DNA of 64,000 nucleotides from Adhaeribacter_A terreus (GCF_042657365.1 NZ_JBHSKT010000009.1:100773-164772); one strand, 5' to 3'; shown: positions 1 to 8,890, counted from the stretch's first letter. Numbers and translations are program-made. Notes: generated by a model from the sequence alone, not told the origin.

Positions 1-484
1 CCAGACTATCGGTATAAGCAAGAATGCCCGGTTTATTTTTTAAGCCGATAAATGCTTCTATCAAGGGGGCTCCATTGCGGGTTTTAACCGTGCCGCTTAT
101 AACCAGAAATCTACCGGTTTGCTGCGCAGGTTTAGCCGAAGCGTAATTTTTTGAAGCGGTTTGTTTCGGTTTGGTAGTTTGCGCATGCACAAAATCGGTA
201 GCGAAAAGGGCTCCAAAAGTCAGGGCAAACAAACGCCAGCCTGATATTCTCGCATGCTGCGGCAGGATCATATTCCGGTTTAACTGGTCTTCCCGGAAAC
301 GTCCGCAAACTTTATGGTTGCTACGGCTGAAAATCTCAATTACTTCCCGGTCAGTTTTGGTGCTGAAATCGATCACGCATTTCTGACAAACATCACAAAA
401 CCGTCCGTCGCCTTGCGGAGTCATCATGTTCCAGTCCTGTTCGCAGGGCTCCGGAATAGTAATATGTAATTTCGCTTTTGCCAT
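1..484 (-). CDS. Carboxypeptidase-regulatory-like domain protein, 3' end missing
   Basis: The reading frame opens with ATG at 484-482 and runs off the left edge, giving at least 161 residues. The first 60 residues are a cysteine-rich head (EPCEQDWNMM, then FCDVCQKCVIDFS, later VCGRF). Such heads are common in Bacteroidota proteins that continue with a membrane segment and a carboxypeptidase-D regulatory fold. A hydrophobic stretch near residues 85-103 (LFALTFGALFATDFVHA) looks like a membrane anchor. The part from about residue 130 (LVISGTVKTRNGAPLIEA) matches the start of a carboxypeptidase-regulatory beta-sandwich. The function is probably surface or periplasmic but is not known; the missing C-terminus could hold a TonB plug or repeats. 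The family call is fairly secure, the role is not. Confidence 0.7.
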   Translation of the reverse strand, partial: MAKAKLHITIPEPCEQDWNMMTPQGDGRFCDVCQKCVIDFSTKTDREVIEIFSRSNHKVCGRFREDQLNRNMILPQHARISGWRLFALTFGALFATDFVHAQTTKPKQTASKNYASAKPAQQTGRFLVISGTVKTRNGAPLIEAFIGLKNKPGILAYTDSL

Positions 485-518
485 GATAACAGGAAGTTAC
501 GTAAATTTCCGGAAGATG

Positions 519-561
519 AAAAATGCTATGGTTTTCAACCCAAAAAGTATAGCATTTTTTT
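519..561. repeat. 31-bp repeat forming an inverted pair
   Basis: A forward copy of the dispersed repeat starts at 519 (AAAAATGCTAT). Eleven complementary bases (ATAGCATTTTT) follow its right box, so the block can fold into a hairpin with the repeat body as loop. It lies between the divergent 1-484 gene and the lpdA promoter. Confidence 0.65.
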
Positions 562-650
562 TACACGCTACGACTTTCTTCCTGATTTCAACACTATTTA
601 TAAAACAATCAACAATTTAACCATTTAACAATTAAGCCATTCGGCCAATT

Positions 651-680
651 TTGCGAAATGCCTGAATTCCCTTAGCTTTG
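651..680 (+). promoter_or_regulatory. Bacteroidota sigma-A type promoter of lpdA
   Basis: TTG at 651-653, a 19-base spacer and TAGCTTTG at 673-680 match the Bacteroidota housekeeping consensus TTG-N19-TAnnTTTG exactly. The -7 box ends 25 bases before the lpdA start codon. Confidence 0.8.
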
Positions 681-705
681 TCCGCAAAATATTAAACCAG
701 AAATT

Positions 706-2097
706 ATGGCATCGAAATACGATTTAGTAGTTATTGGCAGCGGTCCGGGCGGTTACGTGGCGGCCATCCGCGCGTCGCAGTTAGGCATGAAAGTAGGCGT
801 GGTTGAGAAAGCGGAGTTGGGCGGTATCTGCCTTAACTGGGGCTGTATCCCGACCAAAGCATTGCTGAAAAGCGCGCAGGTTTATGAATATTTAACGCAC
901 GCCAAAGATTACGGCATCAACGTTTCCGATGCTTCCGTAGATTTTAAAGCTGTGGTAGAACGCTCAAGAGGCGTAGCAGGCGGCATGAGCAAAGGCATTC
1001 AGTTTTTGTTCCGCAAAAACAAGATCGATCATATCCAGGGTTTCGGTAAAGTTACCGGCAAAGGCAAAGTGGAAGTTGATAACGACGGTAAAAAAGAAAC
1101 AATCGAAGCGAACCACATTATTTTAGCAACCGGTGCCCGTTCGCGCGAGCTGCCAAACCTGCCGATCGATGGTAAAAAGATCATCGGTTACCGTCAGGCT
1201 ATGGTATTGGAAAACCAGCCGAAAAGCATGGTGGTAGTTGGTTCCGGCGCTATCGGCGTGGAATTCGCTTACTTCTATAACGCCATCGGTACCAAAGTTA
1301 CTATCGTAGAATTCATGCCGAACATTGTGCCGGTAGAAGACGAAGATGTTTCGAAACAACTCGAAAAATCGCTGAAAAAAGCCGGCATCGATATCATGGT
1401 TTCTTCTGAAGTTACCAGCGTAGATACCAAAGGCGAAGGCTGCAAAGTGAACGTTAAAACTGCCAAAGGCGAACAGGTTATTGATGCCGATATCGTTCTT
1501 TCTGCAGTAGGGATTCAAACCAACCTGGAAGGTTTAGGCCTGGAAGAAATGGGCATTAAAACCGACAAAGGCCGCGTTTTAGTGGACGATTTCTACAAGA
1601 CCAACATCGACGGCATTTACGCGATCGGCGATATCGTGAAAGGTCCTGCATTGGCGCACGTTGCATCTGCGGAAGGAATTATCTGCGTGGAAGCCATTGC
1701 TGGTCACCACCCAGAGCCGCTTGATTACGGCAACATCCCGGGCTGTACGTATTGCTCACCGGAAGTTGCTTCGGTAGGTTTAACCGAGAAACAAGCCAAA
1801 GAACAAGGCCGCGAAATTAAAGTAGGTAAATTCCCGTTCTCGGCTTCTGGTAAAGCCAGCGCCGCCGGTGCCAAAGACGGTTTCATTAAAGTGATTTTCG
1901 ATGCCAAATACGGCGAGTGGTTAGGCGCGCACATGATCGGCGCGAACGTAACTGAAATGATCGCCGAGGTTGTAGTTGCCCGTAAACTGGAAACGACTGG
2001 CCACGAAATTATCAAAGCCGTTCACCCGCACCCAACTATGAGCGAAGCCATTATGGAAGCTACAGCAGCTGCTTACGGCGAAGTAATTCACTTATAA
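706..2097 (+). CDS. lpdA: Dihydrolipoyl dehydrogenase (E3)
   Basis: This flavoprotein reoxidises dihydrolipoamide in the 2-oxoacid dehydrogenase complexes and the glycine cleavage system, passing electrons to NAD+. The 463 residues are of normal family length. The FAD site GSGPGG is at residues 11-16 and the redox disulfide is C42/C47 (GICLNWGCIP). The NAD site is VVVGSGAIGVEFA in the middle third, the second FAD motif is IYAIGDI, and the C-terminal catalytic pair is H442/E447 (HPHPTMSE). Trp inside the disulfide loop is a mild variant of the usual Val. It stands alone: own promoter upstream, terminator downstream, no E1/E2 genes beside it. Confidence 0.97.
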   Translation: MASKYDLVVIGSGPGGYVAAIRASQLGMKVGVVEKAELGGICLNWGCIPTKALLKSAQVYEYLTHAKDYGINVSDASVDFKAVVERSRGVAGGMSKGIQFLFRKNKIDHIQGFGKVTGKGKVEVDNDGKKETIEANHIILATGARSRELPNLPIDGKKIIGYRQAMVLENQPKSMVVVGSGAIGVEFAYFYNAIGTKVTIVEFMPNIVPVEDEDVSKQLEKSLKKAGIDIMVSSEVTSVDTKGEGCKVNVKTAKGEQVIDADIVLSAVGIQTNLEGLGLEEMGIKTDKGRVLVDDFYKTNIDGIYAIGDIVKGPALAHVASAEGIICVEAIAGHHPEPLDYGNIPGCTYCSPEVASVGLTEKQAKEQGREIKVGKFPFSASGKASAAGAKDGFIKVIFDAKYGEWLGAHMIGANVTEMIAEVVVARKLETTGHEIIKAVHPHPTMSEAIMEATAAAYGEVIHL

Positions 2098-2126
2098 AAA
2101 CGGTAGGGTAAAAGCCCTAAAAACTC
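2096..2126 (+). repeat. 31-bp repeat abutting the lpdA stop
   Basis: The copy begins inside the TAA stop codon of lpdA, its leading A-tract being shared with the stop. It ends one base before the terminator stem region. Its middle, AGGG-TAAAAG-CCCT, is itself a small inverted repeat. Confidence 0.8.
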
Positions 2127-2163
2127 AAAAGCCTCTCCGATAGAATTTGGAGAGGCTTTTTTT
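2127..2163 (+). terminator. Rho-independent terminator of lpdA
   Basis: Stem GCCTCTCC (2131-2138) pairs with GGAGAGGC (2149-2156) around a 10-base loop and is followed by seven T. The stem is preceded by AAAA, so it could also act on the opposite strand. Confidence 0.9.
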
Positions 2164-2187
2164 ATTGCAGGAATTTTTCAAACAATA

Positions 2188-2214
2188 GGCAACGGTTACT
2201 AACTTTCTTCCGAC
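2188..2214 (+). promoter_or_regulatory. ECF-sigma type promoter, copy 1
   Basis: GGCAAC at 2188-2193, 17 bases, CGAC at 2211-2214. The start codon of the next gene is at 2269, leaving a leader of roughly 45 bases. The form resembles known ECF promoters (-35 with AAC, -10 CGTC). The same spacing recurs at seven further sites in this window. Confidence 0.72.
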
Positions 2215-2268
2215 TTGTTATTAATTACGTGCCTATGCAACCCTACCTGCCATTTAACTTTAAATGTT

Positions 2269-3285
2269 ATGAAAAAAAATCTCTCGTTCCTGCTATTGTT
2301 TCTGGTTTGTAATCTTTCAATGTTTGCCCAAGGCAATACTCCTCCGGGAAGATCTTTTACGCTAAACAACCTGCCTAAAAACGATACCTCTATTATAGAA
2401 CTTTTTCCCGGCGATACTATGAATCTGGTTTTGAACACTTACGACCCGAATATTACAGATTCAGTGCGGGTTACTTCAAACATTATGGCAGTTTTGGCAG
2501 GAGCTACTTTTTCGGTAAACAATGCAAAGCAACAAACTGCCTATTTTAACTGGATACCGGCTGCTACAGATGTAAATTTAGAGCCGTATACGGTATTGGT
2601 AAAGATCGAAGATAATGCGGTGCCAATTAAGGGCGTTATTAATTTTCATGTTAAGATCCGGGTTAATAAACCAGGCAATATTTCCTTAAATATCGCCCGC
2701 GTAGACCTAAATCAGGAAATTCAGCTTCAGCCTGGTTCTTCGTTTAATTTCCGGTTAAGCAGCATAAATGCTGGTTCCGGCAATGCTGTTTCTATCATTT
2801 CCAACGCTGCAACCGTTTTGCCCGGCGCCGCTTTTACTACCGATAATGGCTTGCAACAAACGGCCACCATTAACTGGACTCCCACAGCGGCGCATGTAAA
2901 GCCAGGCGCTTATGTTTTTACGTTAACGCTACAGGAAAACAGTTCGCCAACGCCAAAACAGTATGTTTATACAGTAAGGCTTAGAGTCGGTAATATTATG
3001 TCGGTAAAAGATGAAAACGAGGCATTTCGTACCTTTACAGCATACCCAAATCCATACTCCCAACACCTGGATTTCAGGTTTAACAATACCAATAAAGCTG
3101 AAAACCTGGTTATCTATAACTTATTAGGTGAAATGGTAGATGCGATTTCCTTAATGAATGCTGCTCCCGGCGAGCAAAAAGTGCCATGGCAAAACGCCGA
3201 TAAATTTGCTACCGGAACCTACGTAGCCAAACTGATCTCTGCCAATAAAACCATCCAAACCCTGAAATTCACCAAACTGCAATAA
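2269..3285 (+). CDS. Secreted two-module protein with T9SS type A sorting domain
   Basis: The 338-residue product is probably exported across the outer membrane by T9SS. I chose ATG 2269 because it begins a clean signal peptide (MKKNLSFLLLFLVCNLSMFAQ); a TTG 54 bases upstream would lie on the -10 region of the ECF-type promoter. Two tandem Ig/cadherin-like modules follow (about 26-130 and 135-245), each with the pattern PGxxxNx...TSN...GAxF...WxPTAxxV. The C-terminal 80 residues are a type A sorting domain (AYPNPY, NLLGEMVD, GTYVAKL, LKFTKLQ). It lacks the cysteine-rich ATHxxGGE head of its neighbours, so it is a minimal version of the family. Ligand and function are unknown. Confidence 0.85.
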   Translation: MKKNLSFLLLFLVCNLSMFAQGNTPPGRSFTLNNLPKNDTSIIELFPGDTMNLVLNTYDPNITDSVRVTSNIMAVLAGATFSVNNAKQQTAYFNWIPAATDVNLEPYTVLVKIEDNAVPIKGVINFHVKIRVNKPGNISLNIARVDLNQEIQLQPGSSFNFRLSSINAGSGNAVSIISNAATVLPGAAFTTDNGLQQTATINWTPTAAHVKPGAYVFTLTLQENSSPTPKQYVYTVRLRVGNIMSVKDENEAFRTFTAYPNPYSQHLDFRFNNTNKAENLVIYNLLGEMVDAISLMNAAPGEQKVPWQNADKFATGTYVAKLISANKTIQTLKFTKLQ

Positions 3286-3499
3286 AAAACGGTAGGGTAG
3301 AAGCCCAAAAAACTGCTAAGTCACTATATCTGGCAGTGCAACGCTTGCATCAAAACAACCTTTCGGCGGGAATTCCGGAGGGTGTTTTGTTATATAGTTA
3401 ATATTTAACATGTTTGCAATGCTTGTTGTAAAGCGCTTTGTATCTGCTAATTAGTAATATGTAAATAATTATTCCATTTAAAACTAACCGGTTACTGCT

Positions 3500-4984
3500 A
3501 TGAAGAAAAATACTACTTTTTTGTTCCTTTTGCTTAGCGTTTGCCTTCTGAGTAACAAAAGTTTTGCAACGCACTTTTTAGGCGGCGAAATTGGCTACAC
3601 CTGTATAGCGCCTGGAACTTATGTTGCCGAGTATAAAGCTTATTTTGATTGTAATGCTTCAGGCGGACCACCGCAAACCTGGCAGTTAAATTTGAAATCG
3701 GCCGGTTGCGTTCCAGATCAGGTTATTACCGCAAGTAAAGGTAGTACCGATAAAGTTATTCAAACGTATTGCCCTTCCTACGGAAATACTTGTGGTGTTC
3801 CTAGTCTTTATAAGCTTTTAGAGACAACCTATACGGCTACTTTTACGGTTGCTGCTCAGTGCACGGAATATTATTTAAGCGTACAGGATTGCTCCATAGG
3901 GCCAATGGTTAACCTCGACGGATTTCCTTGCTTGTATCTGGAAACTTATTTAAATACAGCTGCACCCGGAAACAACATTAGTTCACCCGCCTTTCTGGGC
4001 TTAACCACCTTGCATTACACGGTAAATTCGCCGGTAACCATTCCGAATATGGCAATAGACAGGTACCCGGGCGGCCTCGATTCTTTAGGCTATGCCTTAA
4101 CATCTGCCCTCGAAAATGCAAATACGCCAATTACGTATACCAATGGTACATCTTTCTCCAACCCCATTCTTTCAAGCGCGCCTATAACTTTCCATCCGGC
4201 TTCCGGCTTATTGAGTTTTACCCCAAATGTTTTCAATAACGTGCCTCCCATCTTTAGCAATAACGTTTATGCTATGGTAGTAGAAGCCAGCGGCTACAAA
4301 AAAATAAATGGCGTAATGACCAAAGTAACTTCCGCGCAACGGCGCTACCCGGTTGCTATTTTAGATACTGCACCAAACCAGAATCCGGAAATTACAAATA
4401 TTACAATCAATGGCCAGCCTTTACCGGTAAGCGGAATTGTAGATGCCTTTTCTGGTGATAATTTGACCATTCAGTTTGCTACCGCCGATGCCAATACTGC
4501 CGATACGGTTTCTATTTATGATCCGGGTTCGAATTTACCGGTTCCTACTACTACCGGCGGTAAAAATCCTACTGGTACTTTAAACCTGAACCTTACCAAT
4601 GAAGGACTGCACTGGTACCCGATCATTGTGAAAGATAATGCTTGTCCGGTAAGAGGCGTAGCCACCCAAATGGTAGGCTTAAATATGCAGAAAGCGTTAG
4701 GAATTGCAAAGGATGTTTCAGCAAATACCGGTTTTACAGCTTTCCCAAATCCTTTTTCCAATGCTATTAATTTTCGGATCAGCCAACCGGCTACTGCCCG
4801 CGTTATCGCAATATTCAATTTACTCGGTCAGCAAATAGATGCGATACCGCTGAAAACGGTAGGCTCAGGCGAGCAAAAAGTGCAGTGGCAGAATGCTAAT
4901 AAATACGCCGCCGGAACCTACGTAGCCAGACTCATTTCAGAAGATAAAACCATTCAAACCTTGAAATTCACGAAACTGCAATAA
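3500..4984 (+). CDS. Secreted ATHxxGGE-family protein, T9SS type A (paralog B)
   Basis: The 494-residue product has a signal peptide ending near residue 24 (NKSFA), then the family head THFLGGEIGYTC, which contains several cysteines likely to be disulfide-bonded in the periplasm or on the surface. A middle domain (PNMAIDRYPGGLDSLGYAL, then FTPNVF and AMVVEASGYKKING) precedes one Ig-like module (NPEITNITINGQP to RGVATQMVG). A type A sorting domain closes the protein (FTAFPNPFSN, AGTYVARL, LKFTKLQ). I see no GGCAAC-N17-CGWC site in the 215 bases upstream, unlike most of its paralogs, so it may be read through from 2269 or use another sigma factor. A terminator follows at 5014-5050. The function is unknown. 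Confidence 0.85.
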   Translation: MKKNTTFLFLLLSVCLLSNKSFATHFLGGEIGYTCIAPGTYVAEYKAYFDCNASGGPPQTWQLNLKSAGCVPDQVITASKGSTDKVIQTYCPSYGNTCGVPSLYKLLETTYTATFTVAAQCTEYYLSVQDCSIGPMVNLDGFPCLYLETYLNTAAPGNNISSPAFLGLTTLHYTVNSPVTIPNMAIDRYPGGLDSLGYALTSALENANTPITYTNGTSFSNPILSSAPITFHPASGLLSFTPNVFNNVPPIFSNNVYAMVVEASGYKKINGVMTKVTSAQRRYPVAILDTAPNQNPEITNITINGQPLPVSGIVDAFSGDNLTIQFATADANTADTVSIYDPGSNLPVPTTTGGKNPTGTLNLNLTNEGLHWYPIIVKDNACPVRGVATQMVGLNMQKALGIAKDVSANTGFTAFPNPFSNAINFRISQPATARVIAIFNLLGQQIDAIPLKTVGSGEQKVQWQNANKYAAGTYVARLISEDKTIQTLKFTKLQ

Positions 4985-5013
4985 AAACGGTAGGGTTTCA
5001 GCCCCAAAAACTC

Positions 5014-5050
5014 AAAAGCCTCTCCGAAGAAATTTGGAGAGGCTTTTTTG
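5014..5050 (+). terminator. Terminator after paralog B
   Basis: GCCTCTCC and GGAGAGGC stems with a T-tract, nearly identical to the lpdA terminator and likewise directly preceded by a 31-bp repeat copy (4983-5013). The repeat plus terminator cassette was therefore probably copied as a unit. Confidence 0.85.
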
Positions 5051-5074
5051 TCTTAAAATAAATTCGTAACGTAA

Positions 5075-5101
5075 GGCAACTGTTTATCAGTTAATTCCGA
5101 A
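5075..5101 (+). promoter_or_regulatory. ECF-sigma type promoter, copy 2
   Basis: GGCAAC at 5075-5080, 17 bases, CGAA at 5098-5101. The last base differs from the CGAC seen elsewhere. It lies 64 bases before the ATG of the 5166 gene. Confidence 0.62.
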
Positions 5102-5165
5102 TTATATTTGTCTGCCGGACCTGTGTGTTGCCTTTGTTCAAACCGAACGTAATTTACCTGCGCCT

Positions 5166-6671
5166 ATGAAAAATATTACTGCTATCTTTTTGCTTGTTGG
5201 TATCTTCAGTTTCATCACGCACTGGAGCCAGGCTACCCACATTTACGGTGGAGAAATTTCCTATGAAGCCGTTTCGCCCGGGGTTTTCCTGGCTATTTAT
5301 AAGAGTTACTATGAACCAGTCGGCGGCATTGTTCCTGCTTCCGATGTTACTTTTAATCTGCGGTCTCCGGGTTGCAACGTAGGTTTTCCGCTTACAGCCA
5401 ACCGCCAAACCAACAACGTGATCTATATTAATGGCGGAAGCAATGCCAGCTGCAGTGGAAACCGGCAGTTTGGAGTAGCTACTTACACGGCAACTTTCGC
5501 CCTTTCGCTTGCTCAGTTCCAGTGTGCGGAATGGATTTTAAGTGTAAAAGAATGTGCGAAAAGCGAGGTAGCCAATATCGAGCCTTCCCAGAATGCCTGC
5601 CTTTATTTAGAAGCTACTTTAACGGCGTTCACTGGCAGTTTACAGGCAAGTTCTCCGGAGTTTTTGCCGCCATCTTCGTTAGTTTTTAACGTGAATGCAC
5701 CCGCTACTTACAATAATCAGGCTGTTCAGAATAATACGCGGGAAGATTCCATTGCCTACACCTTAAAACCGGCAAAAAATGATCTTAATGTGCTTTTGAA
5801 TTATTCCGCAAATACGACTTTCACCCAGCCATTGCCAACCAGTTCAGGGGTAACATTGCACCCAAATACCGGTATGATGACTTTTACGCCCAATGTTTAC
5901 CATAGCAATGCTGTAACGCCCAATGCATATACCGTAGTAGTGGAAGCCGCAGCATACCGGAAAGTGAACGGAATAACCAGAAAAGTAAGTGCTTCGCAAC
6001 GGAATCTGCCAATTTTTATCGTGAATAACCCCGCTAACGCCAATCCGGAATTGATAAATGTAACGGCCAACGGGCAGCCAGTTCAGGCAAATGAAGTAGT
6101 TCCGATCCAATCTGGCAACGTATTAAATTTTCAATTCAGCACCGCCGACGCAAACGCCGGTGATCAATTAACGCTTGTTTTACCTGATCTGCAATTTCCC
6201 GGTTTTCCGCCAAATACATTCAATTCATTAATTTTGAATAACAGGCCTGACGGTATTCTGGTGTTTACTACTATACCAGTTGCCACTGATCAGATATTCT
6301 ATTTCCCGGTTATGGTTATGGATAATGCCTGCCCAACCAGAGGGGTAACTACCCAGGTTTATGGCGTAAAATTATTGGCAAGCCCGCTGGGTATGAATGC
6401 TGAAGCACATTTCAACCCCGGTTTTAAAGCTTATCCGAATCCGTTTACCAATGCCGTGCGTTTTAAATTCGAGCTAAGAGGCAAAGCCGAAAGCATTGTG
6501 ATCTGCAATGTATTAGGCCATCAGATTGATGAAATATTATTAGATCAGGCTGCATCCGGCGAACAAAATATTGCGTGGCAAAACGCTGAAAAATATCCTG
6601 CCGGAATGTACGTTGCCAAACTTATTTCCTCCGATAAAACGATCCAAACCCTGAAATTTACGAAGCGCTGA
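5166..6671 (+). CDS. Secreted ATHxxGGE-family protein, T9SS type A (paralog C)
   Basis: The 501-residue product has a signal peptide (to about residue 23, WSQA) followed by THIYGGEISYEAV and the cysteine-bearing head (SPGCNVGFPL, FQCAEWILSVKECAKS, NACLYLEATL). Next come the RxDSIAYTLKPA segment, FTPNVYHSN, VVVEAAAYRKVNG and one Ig-like module ending KDNACPTRGVTTQVYGVK-like. The type A sorting domain is at the C-terminus (FKAYPNPFTN, VLGHQIDEI, AGMYVAKL) and ends LKFTKR instead of KLQ. It is predicted to be exported by T9SS and anchored or released at the surface. Family membership is clear by comparison with 3500 and 6918; the activity is unknown. Confidence 0.85.
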   Translation: MKNITAIFLLVGIFSFITHWSQATHIYGGEISYEAVSPGVFLAIYKSYYEPVGGIVPASDVTFNLRSPGCNVGFPLTANRQTNNVIYINGGSNASCSGNRQFGVATYTATFALSLAQFQCAEWILSVKECAKSEVANIEPSQNACLYLEATLTAFTGSLQASSPEFLPPSSLVFNVNAPATYNNQAVQNNTREDSIAYTLKPAKNDLNVLLNYSANTTFTQPLPTSSGVTLHPNTGMMTFTPNVYHSNAVTPNAYTVVVEAAAYRKVNGITRKVSASQRNLPIFIVNNPANANPELINVTANGQPVQANEVVPIQSGNVLNFQFSTADANAGDQLTLVLPDLQFPGFPPNTFNSLILNNRPDGILVFTTIPVATDQIFYFPVMVMDNACPTRGVTTQVYGVKLLASPLGMNAEAHFNPGFKAYPNPFTNAVRFKFELRGKAESIVICNVLGHQIDEILLDQAASGEQNIAWQNAEKYPAGMYVAKLISSDKTIQTLKFTKR

Positions 6672-6790
6672 TTAAAAAAAAAATGGTAGGGTTTTAGCCT
6701 CAAAAACTCTTAAAGGAGCCTTTTCGCCAGGCATATTAGAAAGGCCGGAAACTGCACCGGGAATTTTTATTGCAATACTTTAAACAACCA

Positions 6791-6817
6791 GGCAACGGTC
6801 CGGCTTTTTTTGGTGTC
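6791..6817 (+). promoter_or_regulatory. ECF-sigma type promoter, copy 3
   Basis: GGCAAC at 6791-6796, 17 bases, TGTC at 6814-6817 (C to T at the first -10 base). The leader to the ATG at 6918 would be about 90 bases. Confidence 0.6.
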
Positions 6818-6917
6818 TGGTTCGTATGTAGTTTATTTACAGATATTTTTGGAATTTTGCCTGAAATAATAGAAATTTCTGAAAGCAGGTTCGTTTGGTT
6901 TTTATCCTTTCTGAGAT

Positions 6918-8432
6918 ATGAAAAAATTTACCGTTGTTTTTTCGCTTTTTCTGGTGCTTTTCGGCTTTGCGAAAAACAGCCAGGCCACGCATTTAATAGG
7001 AGGAGAGATCGAATATACGGGTTTAGCGCCCAACATTTACCTGGCCACCTATAAAGTGTTTTACGATTGCCGGTCTACTATTCCGCCGGCAAGCATTGAG
7101 TTCAATTTAAAAGCGCCGGGTTGCAACACGGGCACCACATTTACCTCCGAACTTCAGACCATTGCCAGCCAAAGCCTGAACCCATATTGCGCCACTACCG
7201 GAAATTACTGTACCAGCAATGCGTTAATAAACCTGAGAATGTCGGTGTATAGTGCCACGTTTTCTTTTTCGCCTGCGCAATTGCAATGTAACGACTGGTT
7301 GCTGAGTGTAAGAAATTGCGACCGTTCAGGGTTTGCCAACCTGCCCGATGCCCGGAATTCCTGTTTATACGTGGAGGCTTACATAAATACAGCTGCCAAT
7401 GCCGGTAGTAATAGTTCGCCTGGTTTTGTAGCGCCGTCAGATATGTTCGTTACGGTAAATGTTCCGGCCACCATCAGTAACTTAACCGAAGAGCGGAAAA
7501 ATTATGAGCCAGATTCCCTGGTGTATTCCCTTCAGCCCGCCCTCGAAGATTTTAATATGCCGCTGGTTTACGCATCGGGGCTGTCTTATACCAAACCAAT
7601 TCCAACGGCTACCAACATGATCCTGGATCCGAATACCGGCCTGCTTTCTTTTGTGCCGAATGTATTTGTGCCTTCATCCAACCCCGAACATAATGCTTAC
7701 GCGGTAGTGGTACAGGCATCTGCTTATAAGAAAATAAATGGCGTAATGACCAAAGTAAGCACGGCGCAGCGCAACATTCCGGTTTACATTGTTAACAATG
7801 CGCCAAACGTAAATCCGGTCGTAAGTAAAGCAACAGCCAACGGGCAGTATGTAGGGCCCAATGGAATTATTGAAGTGCAGGCAGGCAGCGATCTGATCTT
7901 TAAATTTGCCACCCACGATAACAACGCCTCCGATAGCCTGACTACTTTTATGCCTGGTCCGGCCCTTTCTGGTTTTAGATTTACTTCCAGCGGCGGCCGA
8001 AGACCAACCGGCGTCATCACCTGGCAGGCTCCGCCGGTTGCCAGCAACAAGATCATATATTTCCCGATAATGATCAAAGACGATGCCTGCCCTGTTCGCG
8101 GCACGGTAACGCAGGTATATGGCATTAAAGTCGTGGCAAGCCCGTTAGGAATTAAGAATACCACCAGCTTCGATCCTGCATTTACCGCATTTCCCAATCC
8201 GTTCGCAACTTCCGTTACATTCAGATTCAGCCCGAAAAATAACGCGCAAACCCTCGTTATCAGCAATTTGCTTGGCCAGGAAATAGACCGGATCGATCTC
8301 AGAAAAGTAATTTCCGGAAAACAGGATGTAGCTTGGGAAAATGCGTATAAATTTCCTTCCGGAGTTTATATTGCCAGACTTGAAACCGCCGGTAAAACCA
8401 TCCAAACGCTGAAATTTACCAAGCTGCAATAA
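6918..8432 (+). CDS. Secreted ATHxxGGE-family protein, T9SS type A (paralog D)
   Basis: The 504-residue product has signal peptide MKKFTVVFSLFLVLFGFAKN ending near SQA, then THLIGGEIEYTGLAP. The cysteine head contains FYDCRS, APGCNTGTTF, PYCATTGNYC and QCNDWLLSVRNCDRS. The DSLVYSLQPALEDFN and FVPNVFVPS segments, AVVVQASAYKKING, one Ig-like module (PVVSKATANGQ to RGTVTQVYG) and a type A sorting domain (FTAFPNPFAT, NLLGQEID, GVYIARL, LKFTKLQ) follow. It is closest to paralog C in layout. It lies downstream of the third ECF-type promoter and is closed by a repeat and terminator at 8430-8498. The biochemical role is unknown. Confidence 0.85.
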   Translation: MKKFTVVFSLFLVLFGFAKNSQATHLIGGEIEYTGLAPNIYLATYKVFYDCRSTIPPASIEFNLKAPGCNTGTTFTSELQTIASQSLNPYCATTGNYCTSNALINLRMSVYSATFSFSPAQLQCNDWLLSVRNCDRSGFANLPDARNSCLYVEAYINTAANAGSNSSPGFVAPSDMFVTVNVPATISNLTEERKNYEPDSLVYSLQPALEDFNMPLVYASGLSYTKPIPTATNMILDPNTGLLSFVPNVFVPSSNPEHNAYAVVVQASAYKKINGVMTKVSTAQRNIPVYIVNNAPNVNPVVSKATANGQYVGPNGIIEVQAGSDLIFKFATHDNNASDSLTTFMPGPALSGFRFTSSGGRRPTGVITWQAPPVASNKIIYFPIMIKDDACPVRGTVTQVYGIKVVASPLGIKNTTSFDPAFTAFPNPFATSVTFRFSPKNNAQTLVISNLLGQEIDRIDLRKVISGKQDVAWENAYKFPSGVYIARLETAGKTIQTLKFTKLQ

Positions 8433-8461
8433 AAACGCTATGGTTTCCGCCCAAAAAACTC

Positions 8462-8498
8462 AAAACCTTTCTGAAACATTTCGGGAAGGTTTTTTTTG
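8462..8498 (+). terminator. Terminator after paralog D
   Basis: AACCTTTC and GGGAAGGTT arms with short bulges, then eight T. It follows the 31-bp repeat at 8430-8461, which starts in the TAA stop codon of the gene. Confidence 0.78.
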
Positions 8499-8529
8499 GC
8501 ATAAAAAATAAAAAATGTAAGCAGGCGCA

Positions 8530-8556
8530 GGCAACGGTTTGGCGTTTTCAGGCGTC
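8530..8556 (+). promoter_or_regulatory. ECF-sigma type promoter, copy 4
   Basis: GGCAAC at 8530-8535, 17 bases, CGTC at 8553-8556. This -10 is the textbook ECF sequence. The small gene at 8628 starts about 70 bases downstream. Confidence 0.72.
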
Positions 8557-8627
8557 TTATTCATACAACCTGACAGGAAAAAAACGCAAGTGCTGTTTAC
8601 GGCAGAAACCCTTAAAACCAAAACAAG

Positions 8628-8870
8628 ATGAAACGAATTTGCTATCTGTTGCTCTGGTTATTAACGGGTTTTTCTATTGCGGCAAATGAGAACGGCGCCC
8701 GCCAAAACATGCTACTTTCCAATTTCGAAAAAATTCATGCTGTGCAGGAAACGGAAGAAACCGGCCCGGCTTCCGAAGACCATTTTCCGGAAGATGAATG
8801 GCAAGATCCTGAAAATCCGCACAGCAGCTTTATTCCGGTAAATAAACTCATCTGCAGCGCAAAACGCTAG
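8628..8870 (+). CDS. Small secreted protein of unknown function
   Basis: The 80-residue product opens with a signal peptide (MKRICYLLLWLLTGFSIAA) followed by an acidic linker (QETEETGPASEDHFPEDEWQDP) and ends KLICSAKR. I recognise no domain and it lacks a sorting domain, so it may remain periplasmic or be a decayed paralog. It is likely expressed because an ECF-type promoter of the same class as its large neighbours precedes it. Its TAG stop lies inside the left box of a 31-bp repeat (GCTAG at 8866-8870), so the repeat sets its C-terminus. A truncated remnant of a longer gene cannot be excluded. Confidence 0.55.
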   Translation: MKRICYLLLWLLTGFSIAANENGARQNMLLSNFEKIHAVQETEETGPASEDHFPEDEWQDPENPHSSFIPVNKLICSAKR

Positions 8871-8890
8871 GGTTTCAGCCCAAAAAACTC
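8861..8890 (+). repeat. 31-bp repeat supplying a stop codon
   Basis: The left box AAAACGCTAG contributes the in-frame TAG that ends the 8628 gene. A second copy follows at 8936-8966. Confidence 0.8.

Noticed and set aside
171..620. Two short + strand frames at the left end
   Set aside because: The first is antisense to the clear 1-484 gene with its cysteine motif; the second overlaps the start of that gene and the intergenic repeat.
3286..3499. ECF-type promoter before paralog B
   Set aside because: The best candidates (TGCAAC at 3337, AACAAC at 3354) have no CGWC at a distance of 17.
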